A stretch of 64,000 bases of DNA from Saccharopolyspora flava. Lineage in GTDB: Bacteria; Actinomycetota; Actinomycetes; Mycobacteriales; Pseudonocardiaceae. Below, piece by piece: positions 1 through 7,055 of this stretch; the stretch's first letter is position 1, and each line of letters begins with the position of its first letter. The position numbers were made by a program, and so were the translations under genes. The stretch is from assembly GCF_900116135.1 (NCBI RefSeq), contig NZ_FOZX01000008.1, positions 186,001 to 250,000 of the forward strand, in the 5' to 3' direction. The notes under the pieces are model-generated. The model saw nothing but the letters and a program-made list of their open reading frames with translations, did not search any database and had not been told where the DNA came from.

Positions 1-1
1 A

Positions 2-97
2 CCGGTCATCGGTCTGCTGCACTCGCACCGCACCGAGGCGAACCGCTCGGGTGACGGGCGCGGAACCAACCGGCCGGTGCACGTCCGGCTGTGGTGA
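2..97 (+). CDS. possible C-terminal tail of an unidentified protein (partial)
   Basis: The frame beginning at base 2 is open from the window edge and ends at a TGA at 95-97. Its codons carry G or C in the third position almost throughout, as in the local genes. The last residues read HVRLW before the stop. About 31 residues are visible and no family can be recognised. It could be the end of a plus-strand gene lying left of the window, or chance open sequence. Confidence 0.3.
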   Translation, partial: PVIGLLHSHRTEANRSGDGRGTNRPVHVRLW

Positions 98-146
98 TGG
101 TCATGCGACGCGCGGACCGCTGGGCGCGAGGCTCCCCGTCGGCGGC

Positions 147-839
147 TCAAGCGAGTACGCGCCGGGTCTCGATGGTCACTCCCCCGCTGGCTCGGCCGCC
201 GCACACGCCCGCGATGCTCAAGCAGTAGCGCACCCACATGTTCAGCTGCATCTCCTTGGCCAGCCGGAGCTGGGCGTAGAGGAGGTTCACCAGCCCGCTG
301 CTCGGGCGGGCCCACGTCTCGATCTCGAAGCGCAGGTGGTCGTCCCCCGGAACCGCGCGGAACTCGATCTGCCCCGCTTCGAGGTGCCCCTGCAGCGTCA
401 CGAAGCGGAAGCGGTCGGGTTCGCACGCGACGACCCGCACGGGACCGTCCCACGGTCCTGGCATGCGCACCACGAACTCGTCGCCGAGGCGCATCGCGTC
501 GGTCTCGCCGCTGGTCTTGTAGAACCTCGCCACTTCGGTGGGGGCGGCGCAGTTGAGGTTCTCCTTCACCTGCTCCATCAGCTCGGCGGGGCCGCGCACC
601 CCGTCCTCGATGCGCACGCTGAAGAGCCGGTGGTACAGCTCGCCCACCCCGGCCGCCTCCGGCTGGCAGCGCTCGTCGCGCAGCTCGCGGGGGATCTCCG
701 GCGACGGCCGCTCATCGGTCCGCACCCGCACCTCGCTGCGGTGCAGCGGAGTCGTCTGCCACAGGTAGCGCCAGGAGACCAGCGCCATGCCCAGCAACCA
801 CCCCGTCAGCAGGGTGACGCGCCCGGTGATCTCGGCCAT
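147..839 (-). CDS. DUF1990-type protein with N-terminal membrane segment
   Basis: This 230-residue protein has a hydrophobic segment at about residues 8-25 (LTGWLLGMALVSWRYLW) followed by a soluble domain like its neighbour at 1136-1855. The domain includes GDEFVVRMPGPWDGPVRVV and a closing basic/aromatic helix. DUF1990 proteins have a START/SRPBCC-like fold and unknown biochemical function. I chose the ATG at 839 because a purine-rich AAAGGGAACG precedes it; an ATG at 884 would add 15 residues without a ribosome site. It diverges from the small membrane gene at 921, so the two probably share a promoter region. The family call is moderate; the function is unknown. Confidence 0.6.
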   Translation of the reverse strand: MAEITGRVTLLTGWLLGMALVSWRYLWQTTPLHRSEVRVRTDERPSPEIPRELRDERCQPEAAGVGELYHRLFSVRIEDGVRGPAELMEQVKENLNCAAPTEVARFYKTSGETDAMRLGDEFVVRMPGPWDGPVRVVACEPDRFRFVTLQGHLEAGQIEFRAVPGDDHLRFEIETWARPSSGLVNLLYAQLRLAKEMQLNMWVRYCLSIAGVCGGRASGGVTIETRRVLA

Positions 840-920
840 CTCGTTCCCTTTCGCGGAACCGGCTGGGAGCAGGGATGCTGGCATGGTCCCTCCAGTCGAG
901 CAGGATCACACGTCAGCGAG

Positions 921-1139
921 GTGACATCGGTGATCGCGCAACTACACCGAATCGGCGTGCGCAGCGCGTACCTGCAGGCGGCGTCCATGGGATCGGTGGC
1001 CCTGTGCATCGGCCTGTGGATCCGGGCGAAGACCGTCGACCAGGAGGAGCGGGGCAACGCCGAGCGCAGGGCCCTGTTCGTCGGATTGTGGCCGCCCACC
1101 CTGTGGCTGATCGGCGACACCCTCCGCGAGCTGGAGTGA
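921..1139 (+). CDS. 72-aa small membrane protein
   Basis: This short gene starts at GTG 921 and encodes 72 residues with two hydrophobic stretches (about residues 18-33 and 52-66). The second includes FVGLWPPTLWLIGDTL. Small actinobacterial membrane proteins ending with this kind of FVGLWPPT motif are common and have no known function. Its stop overlaps the GTG start of the DUF1990 gene at 1136 in a GTGA junction, so the two are almost certainly co-translated. It diverges from the DUF1990 gene at 147-839. The start is uncertain because the upstream sequence lacks a strong ribosome site. Confidence 0.55.
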   Translation: MTSVIAQLHRIGVRSAYLQAASMGSVALCIGLWIRAKTVDQEERGNAERRALFVGLWPPTLWLIGDTLRELE

Positions 1140-1855
1140 GCGGCTCCCGCGGCGGCCTGCTCACCGGCGTCGATCACGTCGCGGCGCTGGACGACCTGGC
1201 GTGGCGGCAGGTCAACTACGCGGCGGAGGAAGTGCGCGCGCCGTTCTGGAACGTCGACTCCCACCGCCGGTCCCTCGGCATCGAACGGCCCGGTCCGCCC
1301 GAACCGGGTGGGATCTGGGAGACCGCGTGCCGGCTGGTGCGCGACTACGAGTTCGCCACCCCGGGCCGGATCCGCGCGATCTACCGGCGCGGATCAGCGC
1401 TGCTGGGCCGGGATCTGCTGTTGGAGGGCCACTTCGCCGGTCTGCGCTTCCACATGGGCGTGCGCGTGACGGAGATCGTCGACGAGACCGGTCCCGAGCG
1501 GATCTGGGGCTGGTCGTACGAAACCCTCGACGGGCACCTCGAACGCGGAAAGATGAGCTACCTGGTGACCAAGCACCCCACCTCGGGCCGCGTGGAGTTC
1601 CTCGTCTCGGGGTATTCGCAGCGCTCACCCGATCTGGGCCCCGTGGTGAAGCTGGGCTGGGCGGTGTTCGGCAGGAGCACGCAACTCCGGTTCTACCGCC
1701 ACTGCGGCGAGCGGCTGAACCGGCTGGTGCAGCAGGCCCTGGCCGGGCGTGCACCGGGCCCGGCGCACGTCGCGGACGGCGTGGTCCTGGCGCCCTCCGA
1801 CGCGACCCCGCACCGGTTCGACGTCGTCCACGTCCGCCTTGAACACCCGGGCTGA
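1136..1855 (+). CDS. DUF1990 family protein
   Basis: The 239-residue product shows DUF1990 hallmarks: MGVRVTEIVDETG followed by GWSYETLDGHLERGKMSY and then VEFLVSGYSQRS. The family is predicted to bind a hydrophobic ligand in an SRPBCC-type cavity, but no reaction is established. Translation starts at GTG 1136, overlapping the stop of the 72-aa membrane gene. An in-frame upstream extension exists but would run through that gene. The stop lies 13 bases before the island repeat at 1868, so this is the last gene before the element. The protein is a second, diverged member of the family seen at 147-839. Confidence 0.75.
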   Translation: MSGSRGGLLTGVDHVAALDDLAWRQVNYAAEEVRAPFWNVDSHRRSLGIERPGPPEPGGIWETACRLVRDYEFATPGRIRAIYRRGSALLGRDLLLEGHFAGLRFHMGVRVTEIVDETGPERIWGWSYETLDGHLERGKMSYLVTKHPTSGRVEFLVSGYSQRSPDLGPVVKLGWAVFGRSTQLRFYRHCGERLNRLVQQALAGRAPGPAHVADGVVLAPSDATPHRFDVVHVRLEHPG

Positions 1856-1867
1856 CCCGCGTGCGAA

Positions 1868-1929
1868 TCTCCCCGCTAAGGACCCCACTCGGCTGGGGTT
1901 TCGCGGTAGAGGCCGCGTTTGGTGATGTA
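1868..1929 (+). repeat. left 62-bp direct repeat (nadD 3' end copy, att-like)
   Basis: These 62 bases match 4592-4653 at 61 of 62 positions, in the same orientation, at a constant offset of 2724. The only difference is C at 1893 against G at 4617. The right-hand copy spans the nadD stop codon and its last 17 or so codons, so this copy is a displaced fragment of the 3' end of nadD. Identity stops abruptly at both edges. This is what site-specific integration into the 3' end of a gene leaves behind. Confidence 0.85.
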
Positions 1930-2202
1930 GCGCACCACGAGGCGCCGCGACCAGCGAACACACCCTTCATGAGGGCCTTGAACAGGAAAACACCGGTGCG
2001 AGTTTGTCGTCGTCCTCTGACGGCTGCCACACCGACTTGTGCCGGATTTGTACCCAATTGCTCATGTTCTGACGGATATAGCTCCCAGCTCTCGATGCAA
2101 GCGAACAGGGTCGTTTGGCTCTGTGTCGCGGCGTCAAGTTCGCGTGACCCTCGTGAAGCCTGTGCCCTCCTCGGCAGGAACCGCGCTTGCAAGGACCAGC
2201 TC

Positions 2203-2613
2203 ATGAAACCGTTGGCGTCGTACACGGTCACGTACCGGGGAGGCCTGCCCGGTCTTCCGAAAGCCAAGTCCGGCGGCGTCAACCTGGCTGTCTGGGCTGA
2301 TCGTTTCGCGTTGACGGGCAAGAGCGGGAGCAGGTTCTGGTCCGACTTGGTCATCCCGTACACGTCGGTCAGTGACGTCACGATCGCGGGCCGCCAGGTG
2401 AGCACCTTCGAGGCGATTGCCGGAGGGCTGGACTCACGGCAGCTCAACCAGCGCAACAACATCCACATCGCGTTCACGGACGACGACGGACGGTCCTTGG
2501 TGTTGCGCCTGGAGATGTTGACCGGGTTCGTGATCCCGGCCCAGGCAAAGCGGTGTGCCGAGCTCCAAGACCTGCTTCGCGTCAACAACATCCCCGCCCT
2601 GTTCTCAGCGTGA
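2203..2613 (+). CDS. unknown 136-aa island protein, possible PH-like fold
   Basis: The protein begins MKPLASYTVTYRGGLPGL at ATG 2203, about 12 bases after AAGGACC. It consists of short predicted beta strands (VNLAVWADRFALTG, LVIPYTSVSDVTIAG, NIHIAFTDDDGRSLVLRLE) and ends with a helix (QAKRCAELQDLLRVNN). This strand-rich body with one terminal helix recalls bacterial pleckstrin-homology-like domains, but I cannot name a family with confidence. The open frame extends upstream to the left repeat, where it does not look coding. It is the only plus-strand island gene and is not in an operon with AbiE. Its role is unknown. Confidence 0.6.
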   Translation: MKPLASYTVTYRGGLPGLPKAKSGGVNLAVWADRFALTGKSGSRFWSDLVIPYTSVSDVTIAGRQVSTFEAIAGGLDSRQLNQRNNIHIAFTDDDGRSLVLRLEMLTGFVIPAQAKRCAELQDLLRVNNIPALFSA

Positions 2614-2988
2614 GAGACTTCCAAGGCCGAGAGGACGGGACCGCTCATCTCCGGAGGCTCGAACCCGGATCCTTACGCTTGCGTGCATGCCTCACACGCT
2701 GCGATAGCGGCGCCGTTCAGCGAGTCCGACGTGACCCATCTTTTGCCGTCATCCGCGGCCAATCTTGTACTAGGCGTTGACCATCGGCGTCTATGAAGAT
2801 TGCCGCATGGCTGACGATCCCGACAAGAACGAGGTAAAGGACCAGGAGCATGACCAGCTACAAAAAATGAGCGGGAGGTGAGGCCGGAACTCCGGATGGT
2901 GCGGAATCTGCTCAGTCCCGCATGGTTCAGCGGCGGGCAGTCGCGCCGGCCGTCGCCCCGATGGTCAGTCCAAAAGTCAGTGTTTTGT
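2614..2988. other. 375-bp gene-poor stretch of the island with a possible 24-aa peptide
   Basis: No convincing gene is visible here. A small plus-strand frame at 2807-2881 would encode a hydrophilic 24-residue peptide starting MADDPDKNEVKDQEH and ending KMSGR. It has no clear ribosome site and may be the start of a truncated gene. The stretch separates the end of the unknown gene at 2203-2613 from the convergent AbiEii gene. Confidence 0.3.
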
Positions 2989-3924
2989 TCATGCCTGCTG
3001 CGACGCGCCTGGGTGGGCAGCCGCATCGATCGATGCGATCGCGCGTTCGAACCATTCGCGAGCCAAGTCGATGCTTTCCAGCACTGGCGAGGTACCGTCG
3101 ATCTCTGTTTCTTCCCGGGATTCGAGGTAAGCGAGTTCCCATCCGTCCATAGCCCGCAGAGGCAATGGCGGCCATTCTTGGGCGCGACGGAACGCGAACG
3201 TTCGGAGGCAGAACTCCCTCACGACTGGGAGTTCAGGGCCGGCCTGCCACAGGAGCTGCAGATCCACCAGGTCGTGGGCACGTTCGTAATAGCGATCCGT
3301 GATGGCGTGGATCTTCTGGGCGATCTGGTACTCCAAGTCGATCAATTCCACTGGGTGGACCTCACCGAAACCGAAACGCGCACTCAATTCGGCGAGGTCC
3401 GCGTCGACGGCGCGGCGTGTGTGCGCATGCGGTTCGATCTCAGGATCAGACACCTCCACATCAAGAGCCGCCCAGACCTTGCCCAGGAAAGACAGCGTGA
3501 CCTTGTAGGGGTGTATCACATATTGGGGCTGCTGGAGACCCGGATCGTGGAGCGATTGAGGCTTCAGGGTCGCAGAGAACGCCACACGATCCGGCGCGTC
3601 TGGGTTCTGACGCAGTGCGCCCTTGGACGCAGGAACCGTGCCCCATCCCTGCTCCAGGCGCGCGCGGAACTCCTGCTCGAAGGGTTCACCTCGCTGCCGG
3701 GTGGACACGTCCAGATCCGCCGTCGCACGGGTGCCCGTCTCGCCCATTCGTAGCTTGACGCCCATCCCGCCCTTGATCGCGACGGCATCGGGAAGCATCT
3801 GGGACACGATGAGGGTGCAGAGCATGCGGCGCACGCGCGCGCTGGGCACCCCGAGATCGCGGGATACCTCCTCGACCCGGGCGTTCAGCTGCGCGATTGT
3901 CAGTGGCGCGAAGGCGGAGCTCAC
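2989..3924 (-). CDS. abiEii: AbiEii-type nucleotidyltransferase toxin
   Basis: This 311-residue protein matches the AbiEii/type IV toxin nucleotidyltransferase superfamily. The signature GG (KGGMGVKLRMG, residues 51-61) is followed by the DxD-like metal site TADLDV (D70, D72), a third acidic residue in ALDVEVSD (near D155), and the late motif KIHAITDRYYERAHDLVDL (from K204). In characterised systems the toxin transfers nucleotides, in some homologues to tRNA 3' ends, and halts growth during phage infection. It is the second gene of an operon: its ATG at 3924 overlaps the AbiEi stop in an ATGA junction. All visible catalytic residues are present, so it is probably active. The gene lies inside the repeat-bounded island. 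Confidence 0.88.
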   Translation of the reverse strand: MSSAFAPLTIAQLNARVEEVSRDLGVPSARVRRMLCTLIVSQMLPDAVAIKGGMGVKLRMGETGTRATADLDVSTRQRGEPFEQEFRARLEQGWGTVPASKGALRQNPDAPDRVAFSATLKPQSLHDPGLQQPQYVIHPYKVTLSFLGKVWAALDVEVSDPEIEPHAHTRRAVDADLAELSARFGFGEVHPVELIDLEYQIAQKIHAITDRYYERAHDLVDLQLLWQAGPELPVVREFCLRTFAFRRAQEWPPLPLRAMDGWELAYLESREETEIDGTSPVLESIDLAREWFERAIASIDAAAHPGASQQA

Positions 3925-4463
3925 CTAACGTGCTCCTTCCAGCTCCTCAGCTCTGCGACTTCGCGATCGTCGATCAATTCACGTCGGTGCGCTTGATCGA
4001 CGAGCACCCTCCAGCGTTCCACCGGCATCCTGTCGAACACATCCTTCAAAGCACGCCGCACGGTGGTGGCGGGGATGCCCTCGTGCTGCGTCAGTTCCTC
4101 ATCTGCGATATCCGCACGGACTTCGAGGTCAACCCAATCCGGGAGAGTCCTACGCACCCGGCGACGGCTGGCTACCCTGATACGGCGTGGATTGAACTGC
4201 CCAAGTCTCAGTACGTCCAGGACTGCTTCGCGATGCAGAAATGCCCCGTCGCCGGCTAGCGCTGCCGCTACTGCCGACTGAGTCAGCTCATCGGGTGGGA
4301 TATCCCGATGTACATATACACCCTTGCCATACGGCCTCAGAGCACCGCGATGCGCGAGCTTGCGCACCTCCACGGCAGGCACGCCGACGTCTTCGGCCTC
4401 AAGGACGGTTACCACGCCGTGGTTCTCCGCAGCGATCTCCCACAGGTCACGCCGATAACCCAT
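3921..4463 (-). CDS. abiEi: AbiEi-type antitoxin / autorepressor
   Basis: The 180-residue protein has the AbiEi layout. An N-terminal winged helix (LWEIAAENHGVVTVLEAEDV then VRKLAHRGALRPYGKGVYVH, residues 7-52) is followed by a C-terminal domain of the AbiEi type. In studied type IV systems the N-terminal domain binds inverted repeats in its own promoter and the C-terminal domain is needed for antitoxicity without stable binding to the toxin. Its stop overlaps the AbiEii start by four bases, so antitoxin precedes toxin as usual. A palindrome at 4490-4509, 27 bases upstream of the ATG, is a natural candidate for autoregulation. Confidence 0.85.
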   Translation of the reverse strand: MGYRRDLWEIAAENHGVVTVLEAEDVGVPAVEVRKLAHRGALRPYGKGVYVHRDIPPDELTQSAVAAALAGDGAFLHREAVLDVLRLGQFNPRRIRVASRRRVRRTLPDWVDLEVRADIADEELTQHEGIPATTVRRALKDVFDRMPVERWRVLVDQAHRRELIDDREVAELRSWKEHVR

Positions 4464-4489
4464 GACTCACCCCTAACGCCGTCAAAAGC

Positions 4490-4509
4490 GTACCACTTAC
4501 GGTACGGTA
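4490..4509. promoter_or_regulatory. candidate AbiEi operator (GTACC/GGTAC inverted repeat)
   Basis: GTACC at 4490-4494 and GGTAC at 4501-4505 form an inverted repeat with a six-base spacer, and an overlapping GTACGGTA extends the symmetry. It lies between the abiEi start and the right island repeat, where the operon promoter must be. AbiEi proteins are known to repress their own operons through inverted repeats. No clear -35/-10 pair was found. Confidence 0.4.
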
Positions 4510-4591
4510 TCGACATTTCGCAGGGCGACGGACCGCGAGTGAGCCCAACCCCCTCCACGCCAGGTGATGCTTTGGGTGCGTCTTCGGGCGT

Positions 4592-4653
4592 TCTCCCCGC
4601 TAAGGACCCCACTCGGGTGGGGTTTCGCGGTAGAGGCCGCGTTTGGTGATGTA
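4592..4653 (+). repeat. right 62-bp direct repeat (native nadD 3' end, att-like)
   Basis: This copy contains the nadD stop codon (TAG, read on the minus strand at 4602-4600), the final ~17 codons of nadD and 8 bases beyond. It matches 1868-1929 with one mismatch. Because nadD stays intact through this copy, it marks the nadD-proximal edge of the integrated island. Confidence 0.85.
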
Positions 4654-5208
4654 CTGGACGATTCCGTCGGGGACCAGGTACCAGACCGGGAGGCCCGCTC
4701 GGACGCGGTCCCGGCAGCCGGTGGAGGAGATCGCCATCGCCGGGATCTCCACCAGGGACACCGAGCCGTCCGGCAGGTGCGCGCTGTTGAGCGAGTAGCC
4801 GGGGCGCGTCACGCCGATGAAGTGGGCGAGCTCGAACATCTCCTCGACGCGGTGCCAGGACAGGATCTGCTCCAGGGCGTCGGCACCGGTGATGAAGTAC
4901 AGGTCCGCGTCCGGGAACTCCTCGTGGAGGTCCTTGAGCGTGTCGGCCGTGTAGGTCGGGCCCTTGCGGTCGACGTCCACCCGGCTGACCAGGAACCGCG
5001 GGTTGGACGCGGTCGCGATCACGGTCATCAGGTAGCGGTCCTCGGCCGGCGAGACGACCTCGTGGCTCTTCTGCCACGGTTGCCCGGTGGGCACGAAGAT
5101 CACCTGTTCGAGGCCGAACTGCGCCTGCACTTCGCTGGCGGCCACGAGGTGGCCGTGATGAATGGGATCGAAGGTGCCACCCATGACCCCGATCCGGCGT
5201 CGAGACAT
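4600..5208 (-). CDS. nadD: nicotinate-nucleotide adenylyltransferase
   Basis: NadD adenylates nicotinate mononucleotide to deamido-NAD in NAD synthesis. The 202-residue protein opens with the nucleotidyltransferase signature [11 protein letters not shown] (residues 10-20), carries the substrate-loop region [10 protein letters not shown], and near the C-terminus has [14 protein letters not shown], a variant of the ISSTxIR adenylyl-binding motif. The ATG at 5208 follows AGGGTT at good spacing; a longer frame to 5301 has no ribosome site. The 3' end is the repeat unit duplicated at 1868-1929, so the gene served as the integration target yet still reads to a normal end. rsfS, often downstream of nadD in actinobacteria, is not there. 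Confidence 0.95.
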   Translation of the reverse strand: MSRRRIGVMGGTFDPIHHGHLVAASEVQAQFGLEQVIFVPTGQPWQKSHEVVSPAEDRYLMTVIATASNPRFLVSRVDVDRKGPTYTADTLKDLHEEFPDADLYFITGADALEQILSWHRVEEMFELAHFIGVTRPGYSLNSAHLPDGSVSLVEIPAMAISSTGCRDRVRAGLPVWYLVPDGIVQYITKRGLYRETPPEWGP

Positions 5209-5332
5209 AGCTGACAACCCTAGATAAGCATCACGACCAGGCACGTCAGCGGGGCGCTCGGGGGTGTCGGAGGACACGGTCCCGGCGTGGACTCCCCTCA
5301 AACCCCACGCCGGGCCCCGCGGCTGACCACGA

Positions 5333-5364
5333 GGCCCGGTCCAGGCTCCCCCCTCGACCGGGCC
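5333..5364. terminator. hairpin between ferredoxin and nadD
   Basis: GGCCCGGTC at 5333-5341 pairs with GACCGGGCC at 5356-5364 across a 14-base loop. It lies between the end of the P450/ferredoxin operon and nadD, all transcribed leftward. There is no clear T-tract, so termination is only suggested. The rest of 5209-5513 holds no recognisable gene. Confidence 0.4.
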
Positions 5365-5478
5365 CCGCAGCCCTGCACGAACCTCGGCGGCTGGGGGCCA
5401 CCTCGGTTCGCGGGCGCTGCCTCTCGGGCGCGCACGGGTGAGACCCGCGCGCTTCGGGATTCATGACGTGAATTCTGA

Positions 5479-5494
5479 AGTGACCTGAGTCACA
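5479..5494. promoter_or_regulatory. CRP-like palindrome
   Basis: AGTGA-CCTGAG-TCACA closely matches the TGTGA-N6-TCACA core recognised by CRP/FNR-family regulators. It lies 20 bases past the ferredoxin stop and about 270 bases upstream of nadD. It could regulate nadD from a distal promoter, or be fortuitous; no promoter hexamers were identified beside it. Confidence 0.35.
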
Positions 5495-5513
5495 TCCACA
5501 TCACTCGTTGCGG

Positions 5514-5735
5514 TCATTCCTCGGGGGCGACGACCTTCCCGGTCTCGACGTCCTTGACCAGGATCGCCTCCACCGGGCACGACTCCGCCGCGTCCACGAC
5601 GTCGTCGGACGGCTCGGTCCGGTCCTGCAGCGCGGTCGAGTAGCCCTCGACCAGCTCGAAGTGGTCCGGGGCGACCCCAGCGCACATGCCCGACCCGATG
5701 CAGGTGTTCGCGTCGATCTCGATCGACCAGCTCAT
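5514..5735 (-). CDS. [3Fe-4S] ferredoxin, P450 redox partner
   Basis: The 73-residue protein begins MSWSIEIDANTCIGSGMC and has the P450-associated [3Fe-4S] pattern: Cys12, Cys18 (C-x5-C, with Gly where a [4Fe-4S] protein would have the middle cysteine), and Cys53 followed by Pro (SCPVEAI). It would pass electrons from a ferredoxin reductase to the cytochrome P450 encoded 28 bases upstream in the same operon. The ATG follows GAAGGTGG. No reductase gene is nearby, as is usual in actinomycetes, where reductases are shared. Confidence 0.9.
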   Translation of the reverse strand: MSWSIEIDANTCIGSGMCAGVAPDHFELVEGYSTALQDRTEPSDDVVDAAESCPVEAILVKDVETGKVVAPEE

Positions 5736-5763
5736 CAGTCCACCTTCTTCCCTATGAGCGAGA

Positions 5764-6972
5764 TCACTCGCCACCTTGCCACGACAGCACCATCCGCTGA
5801 GGCCCCCGCACCAGCAGACCGGTCTTCCAGTCCACGTCCTCCTCCGGCGAGTGCGCGAAGTCCAGACCGGGCAGCCGGGTGAGCAGGGTGCGCAACGCGA
5901 CCTGCAGCTCCAGCCGGGCCAGCTGAGCGCCCAGGCAGTGGTGCGGGCCGTGCCCGAACCCGACGTGCGAGGCCTCCGCGCGAGCCAGGTCGAGGGACTC
6001 CGGGCCGTCGAAGACGGACTCGTCGCGGTTGGCGGACCCGACGCTGGACAGCACCGGCTCACCGGCGCGGACCAGCACGCCGCCGACCTCGACGTCCTCG
6101 ATCGCGTACCGCGCGAACCCCGCGCCCACGCCCAGCGGCACGAAGCGCAGCAGCTCCTCCACGGCCGACGGGACCAGGTCCAGATCGGCCCGCAGCGCCT
6201 CCAGCTGCTCGGGGTGGGTCAGCAGCACGTGGAGGAAGTTGGGGATCTGCGACGCGGTCGTCTCGTGGCCCGCGACCAGGATTCCGGCGGCCAGCCGGAC
6301 CATCTCGTCCTCGGTGAGCTTGTCCTGCTCGTCGCGGGCGGCGATGAGGCCGGTGATCAGGTCGTCAGCGGGCTCGGCGCGACGCTGGGCGATCAGACCG
6401 GCGATGTAGTCCATCATCCGGTCCATGTAGTCGCTGGTCTGCTCGGCGGTGAGCTTGTTGGTGGACAGGAACGCGTCCGACCACACCCGGAAGTCCGCGC
6501 GATCGGCGAAGGGCACGCCGAGCAGCTCGCAGATCACCGTGATGGGCAGCGGCAGCGCGAACTCCTCGACGAGGTCGGCCGGGCCGCCCCGCTCGATCAT
6601 GCCGCTGACCAGCTCGTCGGCGATGTCCTGGGTGCGCGGGCGCAGCTTCTCTACCCGGCGCTGGGTGAAGGCCTTGGCGACCAGGCGGCGCAGCCGGGTG
6701 TGATCCGGCGGGTCCATGCTCAGGATCCCGCCGGTCGGCTTGGCCGGCCGCATGCGCGGCTCGTCGCGGCGGAGGACCTCGGCGCGGCTGAAGCGCGGGT
6801 CGCCCAGGACGAGTTTGACGTCCTCGTAGCGGGTGGCCAGCCAGGCCTCCTCGCCGTAGGGCAGCTTGACCCGGCTCAGCGGCTCCTGCTCGCGCAACCG
6901 GGCGTAGATCGGGTCGAGGTCGAGCGCCTCGGCGACGTTGAACGGGTAGGTCCTCGGCTCCGTGGTGGTCAT
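5764..6972 (-). CDS. cytochrome P450 (CYP105/107-like bacterial class)
   Basis: This is a full-length 402-residue soluble bacterial P450. Visible motifs are the I-helix oxygen-activation motif AGHETT (residues 234-239), the ExxR pair EELLR (E273, R276) and the heme loop FGHGPHHCLG with the proximal ligand Cys346. The substrate is unknown. The ATG at 6972 follows GGGAG; an upstream in-frame codon at 7005 lacks a ribosome site. The gene is followed by its ferredoxin and preceded by a TetR regulator in the same orientation, with a perfect TetR-type palindrome at 6996-7015. Regulated monooxygenation of a small molecule is likely; assignment to a named CYP family needs comparison. Confidence 0.93.
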   Translation of the reverse strand: MTTTEPRTYPFNVAEALDLDPIYARLREQEPLSRVKLPYGEEAWLATRYEDVKLVLGDPRFSRAEVLRRDEPRMRPAKPTGGILSMDPPDHTRLRRLVAKAFTQRRVEKLRPRTQDIADELVSGMIERGGPADLVEEFALPLPITVICELLGVPFADRADFRVWSDAFLSTNKLTAEQTSDYMDRMMDYIAGLIAQRRAEPADDLITGLIAARDEQDKLTEDEMVRLAAGILVAGHETTASQIPNFLHVLLTHPEQLEALRADLDLVPSAVEELLRFVPLGVGAGFARYAIEDVEVGGVLVRAGEPVLSSVGSANRDESVFDGPESLDLARAEASHVGFGHGPHHCLGAQLARLELQVALRTLLTRLPGLDFAHSPEEDVDWKTGLLVRGPQRMVLSWQGGE

Positions 6973-6995
6973 GCGCAGCTCCCGGCAGACAGCGG

Positions 6996-7015
6996 TTGTA
7001 AGCACTCGCTTACAA
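6996..7015. promoter_or_regulatory. TetR-type operator upstream of the P450
   Basis: The 20-base sequence TTGTAAGCACTCGCTTACAA is two perfect 8-base half-sites around a 4-base spacer. It is centred about 33 bases upstream of the P450 start and downstream of the tetR stop. Its symmetry and AT-rich arms in GC-rich DNA are typical of TetR-family operators, so the TetR protein at 7056-7637 is the obvious candidate ligand. Confidence 0.75.
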
Positions 7016-7055
7016 CATCACGCTACGCCCGGGAAAACCGCTGCGCACGCCCTGA

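Larger units (their letters stand above)
1868..4653. mobile_element. putative integrated island at the nadD 3' end carrying AbiE
   Basis: A 2.7-kb block lies between two near-identical 62-bp direct repeats, one of them the true end of nadD. It holds one unknown small gene on the plus strand and the AbiEi/AbiEii pair on the minus strand. The DNA is visibly less GC-biased at third codon positions than the flanks. No integrase, excisionase, replication or transfer gene can be recognised, so this is either a decayed element or one mobilised in trans. Calling it an integrated element rests on the repeat geometry plus cargo type. Confidence 0.7.

Noticed and set aside
2656..2666. GGCTCGAACCC, a T-loop-like word (GGGTTCGAGCC on the minus strand), possible tRNA remnant at an island
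   Set aside because: No acceptor or anticodon arm can be built around it, and the flanking bases do not pair as a T-stem.
1930..4591. An integrase or excisionase gene within the nadD island
   Set aside because: I looked at all frames and saw no tyrosine or serine recombinase motif or small winged-helix excisionase; the only credible genes are AbiEi, AbiEii and the 136-aa protein.
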